From Zopfochytrium polystomum (taxonomy: Eukaryota; Chytridiomycota; Chytridiomycetes; Chytridiales; Chytridiaceae), in the NCBI GenBank assembly GCA_025765615.1, contig JAIVFJ010000116.1, positions 124,001 through 188,000 on the forward strand: DNA of 64,000 nucleotides, in the 5' to 3' direction. The notes below the pieces were generated by a model. The model was not told the DNA's origin. It saw only the letters and a program-made list of their open reading frames with translations, and did no database searches. The position numbers were made by a program, and so were the translations under genes. Shown one piece after another: positions 44,761-56,300 of this stretch (its first letter is position 1; every line of letters starts with the position of its first letter).

Positions 44761-46261
44761 ATGGCGTCGTTCCTCCACAAGCTGGAAAGCTTCGTAGAAA
44801 AGGCCGCCGACATAGTGCACGAGGTCCAGAAGGGCGCTCACTTGGGCGGCGACTCCTCGTCGCATCAGCACCAGCAGCAACAACAGCAGCACACGCAGCA
44901 GCAGCAGCAGCAGCAGCAGCAGCCCTTCGGTCAGCCAACAAGCAGCGGGCCTAACCCGTACGGGAACCAACCCGTGTATGCTCCAGCCACCGCCAACCCG
45001 TCCCCGCCCAACCCGACACACCACGCACAGCCGTCCGCATGGGATCACTCACTGCCGGTGCACCAGTCCGACAATCAGCCCCACCCGCACCAGCATCTGC
45101 AGCAGCAGCAGCAGGCGCACCACCAGCAGCCAGAACCTCAGCCGACCGGCCCGAGTCCTGCCCACGGACCCGTCCCTGATCCCACCCCGGAAGAGCTTCG
45201 AGACCTTTCGGCCGCCGCGCAGCGGATTTGGGATCTAGACAGCTGCCGCTGGATGCCGGGGCGCGATTTTCAACTGAACCTGCAGAACAAGACCTGTGTG
45301 TCGGGAACAAGTTGGGTGCCACCGTTTTAGGGTCCCGCCCATTGCACCCCGTCCCCCACCGCTTGCTCAACGAAAGAACTTCCTCTCTTGATGAAATTCT
45401 AGGTGACGCTGCGCGCGAACCCCTGTTCAAGTACATCGACGTGAACAAGTTCAAGCAAACTCCAAGCTTCGATCTGTTCTACTTCCTGTTAAACGCCTAC
45501 AACCCCGTTGACGGCGTCAAAGATGCGATTACTCCCGAGATTGCGTCGGCAGAGCGACGCTTCATTGACGAGATTGCAAAAACTGCGCCCATCATCTATC
45601 TGCACAAATACCTGGCTGCCCGAGGCCTCTGCGATCGAAGCATGGAAGGCTTCAAGCAGGAGCTGCACAAAATCTGGTTTGAGGTGAGTTTACCGTGCTG
45701 CACTCGTCCACGGCTCTCTGACACGCACGCCCCCTCGTCAGCCATACCGGCGAGTCGTGGACGACGACAGCTCCAGTTTTCAACACACTTTTGTCGGCGA
45801 AATCCGCGCCGACAGAGATACGAACTGCTTGAAAGTTGTCGGGTTCCACAATTGTTCGTTGCACCACTTCTTTTCCAGTCTGCCACCTAACCGGCACCGT
45901 ACTATCTATTCGACAAAAAGGGATCAAGTTCGTGCTTGAGGAACGACAGGGCCGAGCCGACTACCGTGGCTTCATTCTGCCGAAATCTCGAAAGGGTCGT
46001 GGAAACAACCCCACGGGAGAAGAACACGTCCTGTGTATCCAGCTCAGCTGGATGGGCGAGATCAAGAACGTGTCGAGCTTTTTCATCGGGACTAGCCCAG
46101 AATGTGAGGTCGCACTGTTCACTCTGTGCTTCAAAGCCGGCCAGGAAGATACGCCCACGCGGATTGTTGTTGACGATGTTGACTGTGCCGTCACAGTCAA
46201 AAAGTACCATTCTCAGCGTAAAGGCGACAAGATTGGGTCTGCATTCGTCGAGGTGATTTAA
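44761..46261 (+). CDS. EndoU/XendoU-type poly(U)-specific endoribonuclease with Gln/His-rich N-terminus
   Basis: Four exons: 44761-45295, 45403-45683, 45742-45853, 45921-46261; 422 residues, all phases consistent. The N-terminal part has a helix MASFLHKLESFVEKAADIVH and then His/Gln/Pro-rich sequence with CAG/CAA-coded Gln runs. The EndoU domain starts at LRDLSAAAQRIWDLDSCRWM and runs through EPLFKYIDVNKFKQTPSFDL, FYFLLNAYNP, ELHKIWFEPYRR, SSFQHTFVGEI (catalytic His), VVGFHNWIKFVLEERQG, ADYRGFI, LCIQLSWMGEIKNVSSFFIG, TSPECEVALFTLCF, and IGSAFVEVI at the end. The Trp of FHNW is built across an intron with an unusual GTTCGT donor. EndoU enzymes cut RNA at uridines, leaving 2',3'-cyclic phosphates. 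No signal peptide, so it should act inside the cell. Confidence 0.9.
44866..44930 (+). repeat. CAG/CAA (polyglutamine) tract in EndoU gene
   Basis: Two blocks of CAG/CAA codons interrupted by His and Thr codons. A second, shorter block is at 45097-45130. Confidence 0.85.
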
Positions 46262-46373
46262 AAACGAATGGACCTTGCTTGTGCGCAAGCGGCGTTTCGG
46301 GCTCTTCGTGTTCTCTTTTGCGGTTTCTCCCCACCGTTTTACTTGTGTCCAACAGAGAACGGGAATTTTCAAC

Positions 46374-48352
46374 ATGTCGGCCACTGCGAAACTGCTCCGC
46401 AAGCCGCGATCGCCGCGATCGCCGTTCTCTCCAGTTCGTTGTGTCCCCAACTTCCCGCACCACCCACTCCGCACCCCGCAACCACACGCTCTTCCGATCA
46501 CGATCACGCTGCAGTTCCAGCGTCGCTCCATCCTCTCCGTGCTGCAACGTATCATTTCCGCCCGCTCCTCCGCGCGAACGGGCCTAGCGTCCGCGAAAAA
46601 CCTCTCCCCGCCAGAGCGCCCCGTCGACGCCGCCACGAACGGCTGGAGGACCCTCTCGTTTGGCGATGGTGCGGAGGGCAAGCTCGGCTTGGGTGGGACA
46701 GATACGCACGACGCTGCTGTGGTCATTCCGGCGATGGAAGGCTGTCGAGGTGAGTAGAGGAGGAGGGGTTCTGCAGTGAGAATCCTGTTTGTTCTCATCT
46801 ACGCCTATCTGCTGGCTGCAACACGATGAAAAAGTGCTGGCTATCTCTTGCGGGGTGAGCAACTACGATGGATGCGGGAACGCGGCTCTTGGCAAGCGCT
46901 AAAAAAAAATGGAATAACGAAAGGTGCACCACTCCGCCGCTGTGCTCGCCCCTCCGAACGACCCCGTTGAACCAGGAGGGAACGTCTTTGGATGGGGGTC
47001 GAATTATTATGGGTAAGGCACTTATGCTACCGGTTCTCCCCATTTAACCACCCAACTCCCCAGGCAAGCAGGGCTCATGGCCGATTCCCGTTTCAACACG
47101 CTCGACTCCATGTCTTCGGAGGAGGAAGAAACCGACATTGTCGAGGTGCCGAGCGCGATCAACGCGCTGGATTTGTCGGTGTCGACGAAACCCTCGGAGC
47201 TGTCGGCGTTCGAGCGGTTTGCGGACGTCTCGTGCGGATACTTCCACTCGGTCGCGGTTTCGGTCAAGGGCTCGGTTTGGACCTGGGGCGCCGGCATTTT
47301 GGGTGAGCAACTTGGCGCTAAAGGGCGAAGGGCGAGGCCAAAGCATGGAAGAACTAAGTACATCGGTACCCTTGGTCACCAGGCCACGGCAACGAGCTGT
47401 ACGATTCGAACGCGATGCAGGTTAAGTTCTTTGGCTCTGTCAAACGGCGCGTGCTGCAGGCACGTGCCGCCGGCCACACGACTGTCTGCCTCGCCGCTCG
47501 CTCGGACGCCGCCGGCCCCGACACCGACGCCGTGCAGCCACCGCGCGAGGTCTACCTCTGGGGCTACTTACTCGACCCCAGCGGGAAGCGGCAAAAGGCG
47601 CTTGCGCCCGTGCTCCTAGCGGACTCGGTCCGCGCCTTTGCGGCGATCCATCGCGTCGACGTGGCGCAGGGCGGCCTCGTGAGCGTCACGGGCACGCTCA
47701 GAGCGACGGCGGGGGACGCGATCCTGACGTACGGGCACAACGATGACGCGCTCCTGGAAACCGAGCCGACGTACCCCATTTTCGAGGAAATCAAGGAAAT
47801 GACCTCGGTGTACCCGCACGAGCCTACCGGATCGATCGATTTGGCCGCCGCGGGGGTCAAGGCTGAGGATGTGGCCCAGTTTGAGGTTTGGAAAGGTGAG
47901 TTGGGATGCGTAAAATGTGTGTGTCGTCTCCTTTGTTGTTGTTTTTTTTCATTTATTTTTTTTTTTTGTGTTGGGGGAACCTTCAAGCTGATACGCATCC
48001 ACACACACAAACTGAAACGTAAACGGAACTAGGGGTGGGCCTTGTCGTGACAAAGTCCGGTGACGTTCTCAGCTGCAAACTCGCTCCAACCTTGCCCGCA
48101 GGGTCCAGCCTGAAGCTGGCGCGAGTCGACCTCGGGTTCGGTGTCAGACAGATAGCGGTGGGGGGCAAGGTTGGGGTACTGGTCCTGTCCTCAGACGACG
48201 GGATGATCCGGCGGTACGTATCCGTGGAAGAGTTGCTCCTTCGCAGAGGCGGCGAAGGCGGCGGCGGCGTCATTGTGGTCCCTTTGGGTGGGCTGAAGGT
48301 CGCGTGCGGGTGGAGTCATGGACACGTCAGCGGTTTCTGGAGGAGCGGATAA
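46374..48352 (+). CDS. RCC1-repeat protein with mitochondrial-type leader (RCC1L-like)
   Basis: Six exons: 46374-46749, 46835-46854, 46924-47012, 47064-47302, 47383-47895, 48033-48352; 518 residues, in phase throughout. Exon 2 is only 20 nt (VLAISCG). The leader MSATAKLLRKPRSPRSPFSP and the next 60 residues are Arg/Ser/Pro-rich without acids, as in mitochondrial presequences. RCC1-type beta-propeller blades: LSFGDGAEGKLGLGGTDTHD, VLAISCGVHHSAAVLAPP, GGNVFGWGSNYYGQAGL, FADVSCGYFHSVAVSVKGSV continuing WTWGAGILGHGNELYD, GHTTVCLAA, VYLWGY. The family includes mitochondrial RCC1L/WBSCR16, which supports mitoribosome or fusion functions, and nuclear RCC1. The mitochondrial role rests on the leader and is inference. 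A 39-nt in-frame stretch (47421-47459) could be an optional intron. Confidence 0.8.
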
Positions 48353-48485
48353 TTAAATATCTCCGTCCGCACTTTTTGTCTTCATAATCCTAATGCGGTT
48401 GTCCGGCCGAAATTAAGCCGACATCCATCGAACAAACCAAAAAAAAAAAAAAAAGAAAAAAAAAAGCAGCAACAGAAAGGAACAC

Positions 48486-50201
48486 ATGATCGCACACAAC
48501 GACGGCGTCAGCAGCAGCAGCGGTGCGGGGACTGGGACTGGCACAGGCGGTGGGGTCGAGCCCTGGGCGGACCCGGCCGCGATCACGATCGAAACACCTC
48601 GTGGCGTCACGCTGGAAGCGGTTGCTTACGGCCGCTGGCGGCCGCCCGCCGGCCGCATCGCTGCTTCCCGCCCGGCCGCCGCCGCCGCAGCTGCCTCGCC
48701 GTCTCCGTTGCGGTTCCTGGCTTTCCACGGCGTGCGTCCCTCGTTGTTGTTACCGTCGTGCTATTTTTTTTTTTTTTTTTTTCTATTTTGGGAGGAAAAC
48801 AGATGAGCCTCCGCCAACCTTCCCGCTGAAAACTCGGCGCTTACCATCACTCTCCCCCCCACCCCGAATGGCGCGAATAAAAACAGTTTCTAGACAACAG
48901 CGGGACTTGGAATGCGTTTCTGCAAGAGTTTTACCAGCAGGACCCCGATGCTCCCACTCTGGTTGCTGTAGGTTCGTCAAGTCCCCTTTCCTCCCCGTCC
49001 CCCGCCACCCCTTGCAACCGTCTCATTCCACACTGAGCGTCTTCCAACCAGATTTTGCCGGCCACGGACGTTCGTCTCACCGGTGAGAAAGTATACTGTT
49101 TGACTCTCATTTAGGGCTCGAGTAAGCCGTAACAGGAGTGTTAAACAGATCCAAGGACGCCAATTACATATTTATGAACTACGTGACAGAGATGCTTCAC
49201 GTCGCGGACGCCCTTGGTTTGTAAAAGACTTTGATTCCTCCAAAGACATGATCGTTTTAACGTGGAGGAAACGTGAACAAACCAGGCTGGGACACATTCG
49301 GAATTCTCGCCCATTCTATGGGTGGCGGAGTTGGAACGTTCATAGCATGCGTAGCACCCGAAAGGTCTGTTGTCCGAGCAACCCGGCAGCCAAAACAGTG
49401 CCGCCGCGCGCGGGTCCCCTTCCCTTTCTGAACAAAAATTGTTTCCAACAGGGTGACCCATCTCATAGTCGTGGAAGGCCTCGGTCCGCTCACCACACCC
49501 TCCGCTCGGCAAGACATGGTCAGCTTCGTGAACGCGCGGTACAAAGTCAACGGCCCGAAGGCGGTCTTCCCGACGCGCGAGGCCGCCGCCGAGGCCCGGA
49601 TCCGCGGAGTGCGGAGCCGCATCTCCAAAGCCGCCGTCATGCACCTGCTGGAACGCGGCCTCGAGCCCGCCTCCGCGGAAGGGGAAGGGTTCGTGTGGTC
49701 GTCCGACCCCCGCGCCCGCGCCGGCCAGCCTAGCTACTTGCGCGAAGAGGAGCTGTGGAAGCTCCTCAACGCGATCCGCAGCCCTGTGCTGGCCATCTGG
49801 GGCAGAGCCTCGTGGGAGCGGATGGGGGTCGTGGCGAGGGCCGCAAACATTCCGCGGGGATGTTGGGTGTCGCTGATGGACGGTCCGCACCACTTGCATT
49901 TGGAGGTAAGGGGGGGTCGGGTGCGGGTTCTCTTTCTCGACTTTGTGGACCCGGGGGGTGGCCAGGGCGGATGCTGTCGTCAATTTATATATCCGGCTCT
50001 TCTGTTGTTTTTTTTTTTATCCTACAGGAGGAAACGGCGGGGCTCTGCGCGGCAGAAGTCCTCCATTGGATCAAAGCGCAGACCGACGGCGAGCGGGCGG
50101 CGTGGGTGAAGAGCGGTCCTCCCCGATCGCCCGCCGCCGCGGCGACGAACCTGGAGAGACTGTTTGTGGAAAGCTTGGCGCCCGTCGAGGGAAAGCTTTG
50201 A
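48486..50201 (+). CDS. Alpha/beta hydrolase (SERHL-like)
   Basis: About seven exons, start ATG 48486 (MIAHNDGVSSSSGAGTGTGT), stop TGA 50199-50201. After a Gly/Ala leader: ITIETPRGVTLEAVAYGRW, then FLAFHGFLDNSGTWNAFLQE (HG oxyanion-type loop; the acceptor after AAAAACAG restores this reading), LVAVDFAGHGRSSHR, and after two more exons WDTFGILAHSMGGGVGTFIA, where HSMGG is the nucleophile elbow (Ser). Later come PVLAIWGRASWERM (usual acid position region) and SLMDGPHHLHLE with the catalytic His. The fold is an alpha/beta hydrolase of the serine-hydrolase-like group; the substrate is unknown. A T run of 17 lies in intron 1. Confidence 0.82.
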
Positions 50202-50376
50202 CACTGCAGCTTTTTTTCGGGGGAGAGGAGGAAAGAGGCGGCGTTGGCGCGCGCGGCTTGTGGGTGACCTCTTCGTTATACATTGGGAAAACGCAGTCCC
50301 TCTTGGCAAGCTTCACTTTTTTTTTTTTTTTGTTTTTGTTTAGTTGTTTCGTCAATACCCAATCAATCAAGCAAAA

Positions 50377-53300
50377 ATGTCGGCGCACGGCCCTCGCTTC
50401 CCGCCGCCGTCGGTCCTCGCGTCGGCGGCTGCGGCCGCCGACATCGTCGACGACGAGCGCTCGGCTCGGCTCAAGAGCAACCTCATGGCGGTCGTCCGCG
50501 CCGCCCTGGATCGCCATTCGACGCTCAAGGGTAAGGGAAAGCAACAACAACAACACGCAACCCCACCGCCTCCGCCGCCCGACCATGGCGACAGCGACGT
50601 GCTCCAGCACCAGCGGCAGCAGCAGCAGCAGCAGCAGCAGCACCGGCGCCCGTCGTCCGCGTCGTTCACGTCGTCCCTCACCCTTGTCCCGCCGTCGGAA
50701 CCAGACGTCCCGATGCTTCCAGCCACCCCTTTGGCCAACGCTCTGGCCGTCGCCTCCTCCTTCTCGAATGAGCTTGGCGCAATGATATCACACGCCCTCG
50801 TCCTCCATCTCGCGCGATCGCTCGTCATCATCCATGCTGCCCTGTCGGCCCTCGCCGTCTCCGGAAGCAGCGTAGCGCTCAACGCTGACCACACGTCGGA
50901 GCTTCGTGCCGAGATGGTTGCCCTGATACTGCTTCCGTTTGTTGGGTCCAGGGTGAGGCATCTTTCGTTTCCTGACAAGCACGAGTTGTTTGCGTCTAAC
51001 CCCCCCAACTTTTCAGACTCAGACCGTCTCTGGTGCCTCCCTCAAAACCTTTTTGAGTGGTTGCAAAGCATTCTTTTCCCAATTCGTCGTTGCGGACGAA
51101 GCATCGTTCGATGCCCTTATCCAGCTGGACTATGAAGTGACAGCCATGATCCCAGCCGTCGCGTGCCACGTGGATGAGAACTGCCTGGAGTGCATGGTGA
51201 GCGTAACCAAAATTGTTTCCGTTTTCTTTGGTATTCAAACTTTTGCGAACAGAGGTTTCGAATTCTGCTGTCGTTTTTCTATCGTTGGAAGGACGAACAC
51301 GAGGTGAAGGGCCCATTTCTTCAAGAGCGACAAAGGAACTGAAGCGAGTTTTGCCAGTTTTCTCTCTTTAGCTATGAAGAGAAGTGCATTGCCTCGCTGA
51401 ATCTTCAAACGCCAACGACGTTGCGCGCAGCAAAGTTGATGATCAGCGACATTGCAACCCGGCCACCGCTTTTGCACAGCAAGGAATGCTTGTCATTTTA
51501 CGCTCACAGAAGCATTCAAGAAACCGTTCACTCCCATATGCGAATGACGGCCTTAGCGTTGGCGGTGGCTCCGAGCTTCCGTTCAAACACCGCCCCGCCA
51601 GAGGCCGTTTTCAATTCGTTTTTGGAGTTCGGCATCGACCGTGCCCTTGAGCGGCAGCCTCAGCAAACTCAGCCCTCTGCGAACGCAAAAGAGCCCCTCA
51701 ATGATGTTACCACCCCCGCTGACATTTCGGTGGACTTTTACGCTCCGCATCACCAAGAAACTGTTGATGTTCTCTTGAAAGGTTCTGCAACGGGCTCTGT
51801 CTGGACCGTAAGAACTCAAGAGCGGGCCTTGGATAACTTTTTAAGTATCTTATTTCTTGCAGGTTCATTTTCACGACAGGGCAGAGAAGGCGATTCGCCG
51901 GCTGGCGAAAAAGAATCAAGGCGCCCTCATTCCAGTTCTCAAGAATATTCAAATGGTTGCCGAAGGGGTATGGACACCCAGCATCGCGGCGAGCTTGGTT
52001 GCACCAGGTTGTCCCATCGCCATTTTCGAGTGCAAAGTTCTTGTGAGTGAAGAACCCCTGTTGATGATGTAGTATTGATGTATATTTTACCAGAACAATC
52101 TTCGGGTCGTTTGGCAAGTCGACGTTACGTACCTCGAAGCCATATCAATGCACTCTCAGGTCATAAAAATCTGGTGCATTGGGAATCACTCCGACGTCGA
52201 TAATGTTGTTAAGTATATTGAGGCGGCTCAGCGCGTTTACTCCCAGGAGCACATTCTCCGTTGCAAACGTCGCAACTTTTCTGGTGGTCTTGCAGTTCCA
52301 GTGACATGGGAAGACGACGGAGGCGATTCCCATCACGTTGTTCGATTGGACTCGTTCCACGATGCAGACCCTAACGAGGCGCTCCGAATGCATGAGATGG
52401 CAGTTACGGCCAAATTTATTCCTCTTTCGAAGGTTGGTGGCTTGAAGGAGATCATTAGCGAGAAAAATGCCCCACTCACGATCCACAGGTGTTCATGCGA
52501 TGGCTGCTGGCAGGATCGGGTGCACCCACTGATTGCGAATTTCCTTTTGCTGTCAGCCAGCAAGAACACGAAATACTAGCCCACACTAAGTCCCTCATTA
52601 TATGCGGGCGGTCAGGAACTGGAAAGACGAGTTGTCTCGTTTTTCGGCTGTTGGCTCAGTTCCATGCACGAAATGTGCAAAATGACCTCGACAATGAATC
52701 CGCGAACAGGACAAAACAACGGCCACGTTTCCGCCAAATATTTTTGACGGCTTCACCGAAATTTTGCAACAGGGTGAAAAGATACTACAATCAACTCCGC
52801 ACATCACTAGCTCCTCCAGCCCGACCGCTGCACGAGATTGAGGAGATCCTCAAAAAACTTTCAGACAAGTCGAGCACCTCTGTTGGCAACGTAGAATACG
52901 AAGACGACAACGCGATGGTCGATTTGACATCAACTCAGGGGGCAGACGATGGAGCTCTTTTAGACTTGGACGACGGCTCCTCAGAGCTGCCGAATTCGTT
53001 TGCTGACATTCCTGATTCGGAGTTTCCAATTTTCGTTCACTACAAAAAGTTTATCTCAATGCTCCGCATTCATGTCGGAATCGCCGACGATTACGACGTT
53101 TCACAAGCAAATGTAGAGGCGGCTGCTGACCGAAGCGCAGACTTCCACCGGTTTCAAAACATATTCAAGTCTTTGCCAAAGAATATGACCAATGGAATCG
53201 ATGAGTGGTTGGCCTTCAACGAGATTATGGGGGTAATTAAGGGGACCGAGTTAGCTGCTCGATCGCTTGAGGGCTGCCTCACTCGTGAACAATACCTGAA

Positions 53301-56300
53301 CGTCAGCGTCCGGGCTCATGCTGTCTTTACGCATCATCGCGGACAGATTTATGATATATTCGAGGCATATCAAGCCCGTAAACTCCAGGACTACATTGAG
53401 TACATGAATGGGAAGCGTTCAGAAAAGCCATCTCAGCTGGACGAAATCGATCGGTAAAATTTGCTCCCTTTCTGTTGGACGACCTTTAATCCGCATTTCA
53501 GTGTAAACGAGCTGAATAGAGCGCTTGACTCCATGAGGCGACAACGCGATGAAAAACTGCAGGAGCTTATGGTTCATCAGTTTTACGTGGACGAAGTGCA
53601 GGATTCAACGATGTCGCAAATTTTACCCCTACTCAGTGTCTGTGCCGATCCCTGCCATGGCTTGATGTTTGCTGGGGACACTGCTCAAGTCATCTCGCGA
53701 GGTTCTGCGTTCCGTTTCGAAGACCTTTCAGCGATGATTCATCATGAGTTGAAGGATTCAGGAATGCCGGATTGTCGCCCAACCATAAGCAATCTTTCAA
53801 AGAATTGTGAGTCGCATTGTTCGCTGTTTCTTGTTCCCGGAGTCACTCATTGCAAACAATCCAGATCGATCTCACGACGGCATTCTCAGTGTTGCGGCGT
53901 CTGTCTTGGATCTGCTTCGCTTCTATTTCCCGACTCAAATTGATCACTTGCCCCGAGAGGCTGGAACCATTGTAGGGCCTCGCCCTGTCATTGTCACTAG
54001 TCAGGACACGATAAAAACATTTCTGAGCGGCGGCGACGCAAGCTCAGAGCCCATCGATTTTGGTGCAGGACAGGTCATCCTGGTCCGAAATGTTGAAGAT
54101 GCCATTCAATTAAAACGGGAGCTGAATATGGGCTTTGTGCTGATTTTGACTGTCGAGCAGGCCAAAGGTAAAGACGGAACTGTGACTGCCAATCTCAAGT
54201 TGTGCTGCAGGAATGGAGTTTCGTGATGTCGTCCTTCACAACATATTTACGAACAGCCCGGCCTCAGAAAACAAGGTGTGAAAGACTGCATCCAACTGTT
54301 CTTCTAATGAACCGCAGTGGCGATTGTTTCTGGGAAACCTCATGGACAAAGACACGAAACACCCGGAATTCGACTCCCAGAAACACAGTGTGTTGTCAAC
54401 GGAGTTGAAAATATTGTATACAGCAATAACTCGCGCTCGATCTCGTGTAAGGAGTCCTCTATTCTTTTTGTGCGGAATGGCTAATTTGTTTTCTTCTCAG
54501 CTTTGGCTGTGGGACTCGGACAAAAACAAGCGCATGCCCCTCTTCAAGTTCTGGTCTGAACAAAACTTGATCGCGACTAGTGACGACGCAGAAGCCTCCA
54601 AATTCAGAGCAAACTCCCATTCGACGCCCGACGAATGGAATGCTCAAGGCCGCCTCCTTTTCGAGAACGGCCGCTATGAGGATGCTCTGGCCTCATTTAA
54701 GAACGGATTGAAGGCAGCCAATGTGAACTCGTCCTCAAAGTCGGTTTACATATGTCTTTGCGAGGCCTACATTCACCGTTTGGAGGCCCAGAAAGAACAG
54801 GCTGGCCAGAAACTGGACCGAGCTTCCAAGCTCTTCCGAAAGGCCGGGATGTCTTTTATGGAAGCTTACAGCTATAACAAAAACCTGCCGGACAATCAAC
54901 TGACTGAGGGCGCTCTCTGCTTCGAGGTGAGTTGCATTAATACGCATACGTAGCCTCATCATCTTTGCAGCAAGCTGGTGATTTGACGAGCGCGGCGACG
55001 ATGTACGCTTTCATGCGGCTTCCTTCGGCGAAAGGAATTGCCTGCTTCCGCCAGATTCAGCGATGGGATCTAGCTGGCCAGTCATTAGAACGATTAAAGC
55101 GATACCGAGAAGCTTTAGACGAGTACTGCCGAACTGGTTCTGGTGCTGTCGATGCTTTGCGACTACTGCGATCTAATGGCAGCGCCCTGCTTCAAGACAA
55201 GCCGCTTGTTCGCCAAGTTTCATCGTTCGCTTTAGCCCATATCCCAAAGAGCCAGGCTGAGAACAGGAAAGTCGCTATTTCAATACTTCCTGATCTTGCG
55301 GAGAAGAAGGGAATGTATCGTGTTGAGAAAATGTACAAGGACCTCGTTGCCCTGCTCGCTGAATCTGGTGAAGTGGAGGAGGCGGCTGATGCCGCTGATA
55401 TGTACCTAGGAGACCTTAAATGGTCTGCCGAACTATTTCTGTCGTTGCCCCGTGAGCGTGGTCTGGTTCCTGCAATGAAATGTCGACTGCGGGAGTGGTG
55501 GCAGACTCATTGCAAGGTCATTGACCAAGTTCTTGTTTCCGACTTCGACCTAAAGCAAAAACCTCTCCCTGATTTCACGCCATCGAATGATTTCATCGAG
55601 TTGTTTTCCTTGCTTCAGGACATGAAGGAAAAAAACCTAAAGGAGCCATGGGTGGGCAGCGTCCATTGGGTTGAGCTGGTTGCAGTGTCATCATTTTCAC
55701 AGTTGCGATCTATCCATTCTCCAACGACGTTGAAGCTGACTGAACTTTTCTCTGTATTTAAACTCAATGCCGCAGTGGATTTGCGTCTTTTTATGGAGTG
55801 CCATTTGGAAGCGGATGACCTACTTATCAACCTCCAATCAAGTGTCAAGCACTCCCTGGCAGTTGCATATGTCGGTGACATACTTTGCTCCGCCTTGCGA
55901 CCTTCCTCAGACTGGCCAATCAAGGGCGACATTACACTCGCATATTTTGACTCTCTTTACTTCCCTGCCATGCCTAATCGACGAGATATTCTCGAAGATA
56001 TTGAATTTCTGTTTGGCGCACGCCCCATGGACGAAACTGGAAAAATAGTCGCCCCCGTTGATTGCTTTGGTGGGCGAACTCAGGTCGATGGCGTTCGCGG
56101 AGTTGTGCTTGATCGCCAAACGGCCCGTTTTGAGGCCTTTGCAAGCGACTTCTTCAGCTTAGCCTTGAGTCGAATTGAAAAGCTTGTAACGAGGACTGGG
56201 CGCTCCGTCCTCGACAATATTCGAAAATCCGGCCTACTCCACCCTTTCTGCGCCAGCCAGTGGCTACACAAGCGATGCCATCTTGGCGAGACCTGCCCTT

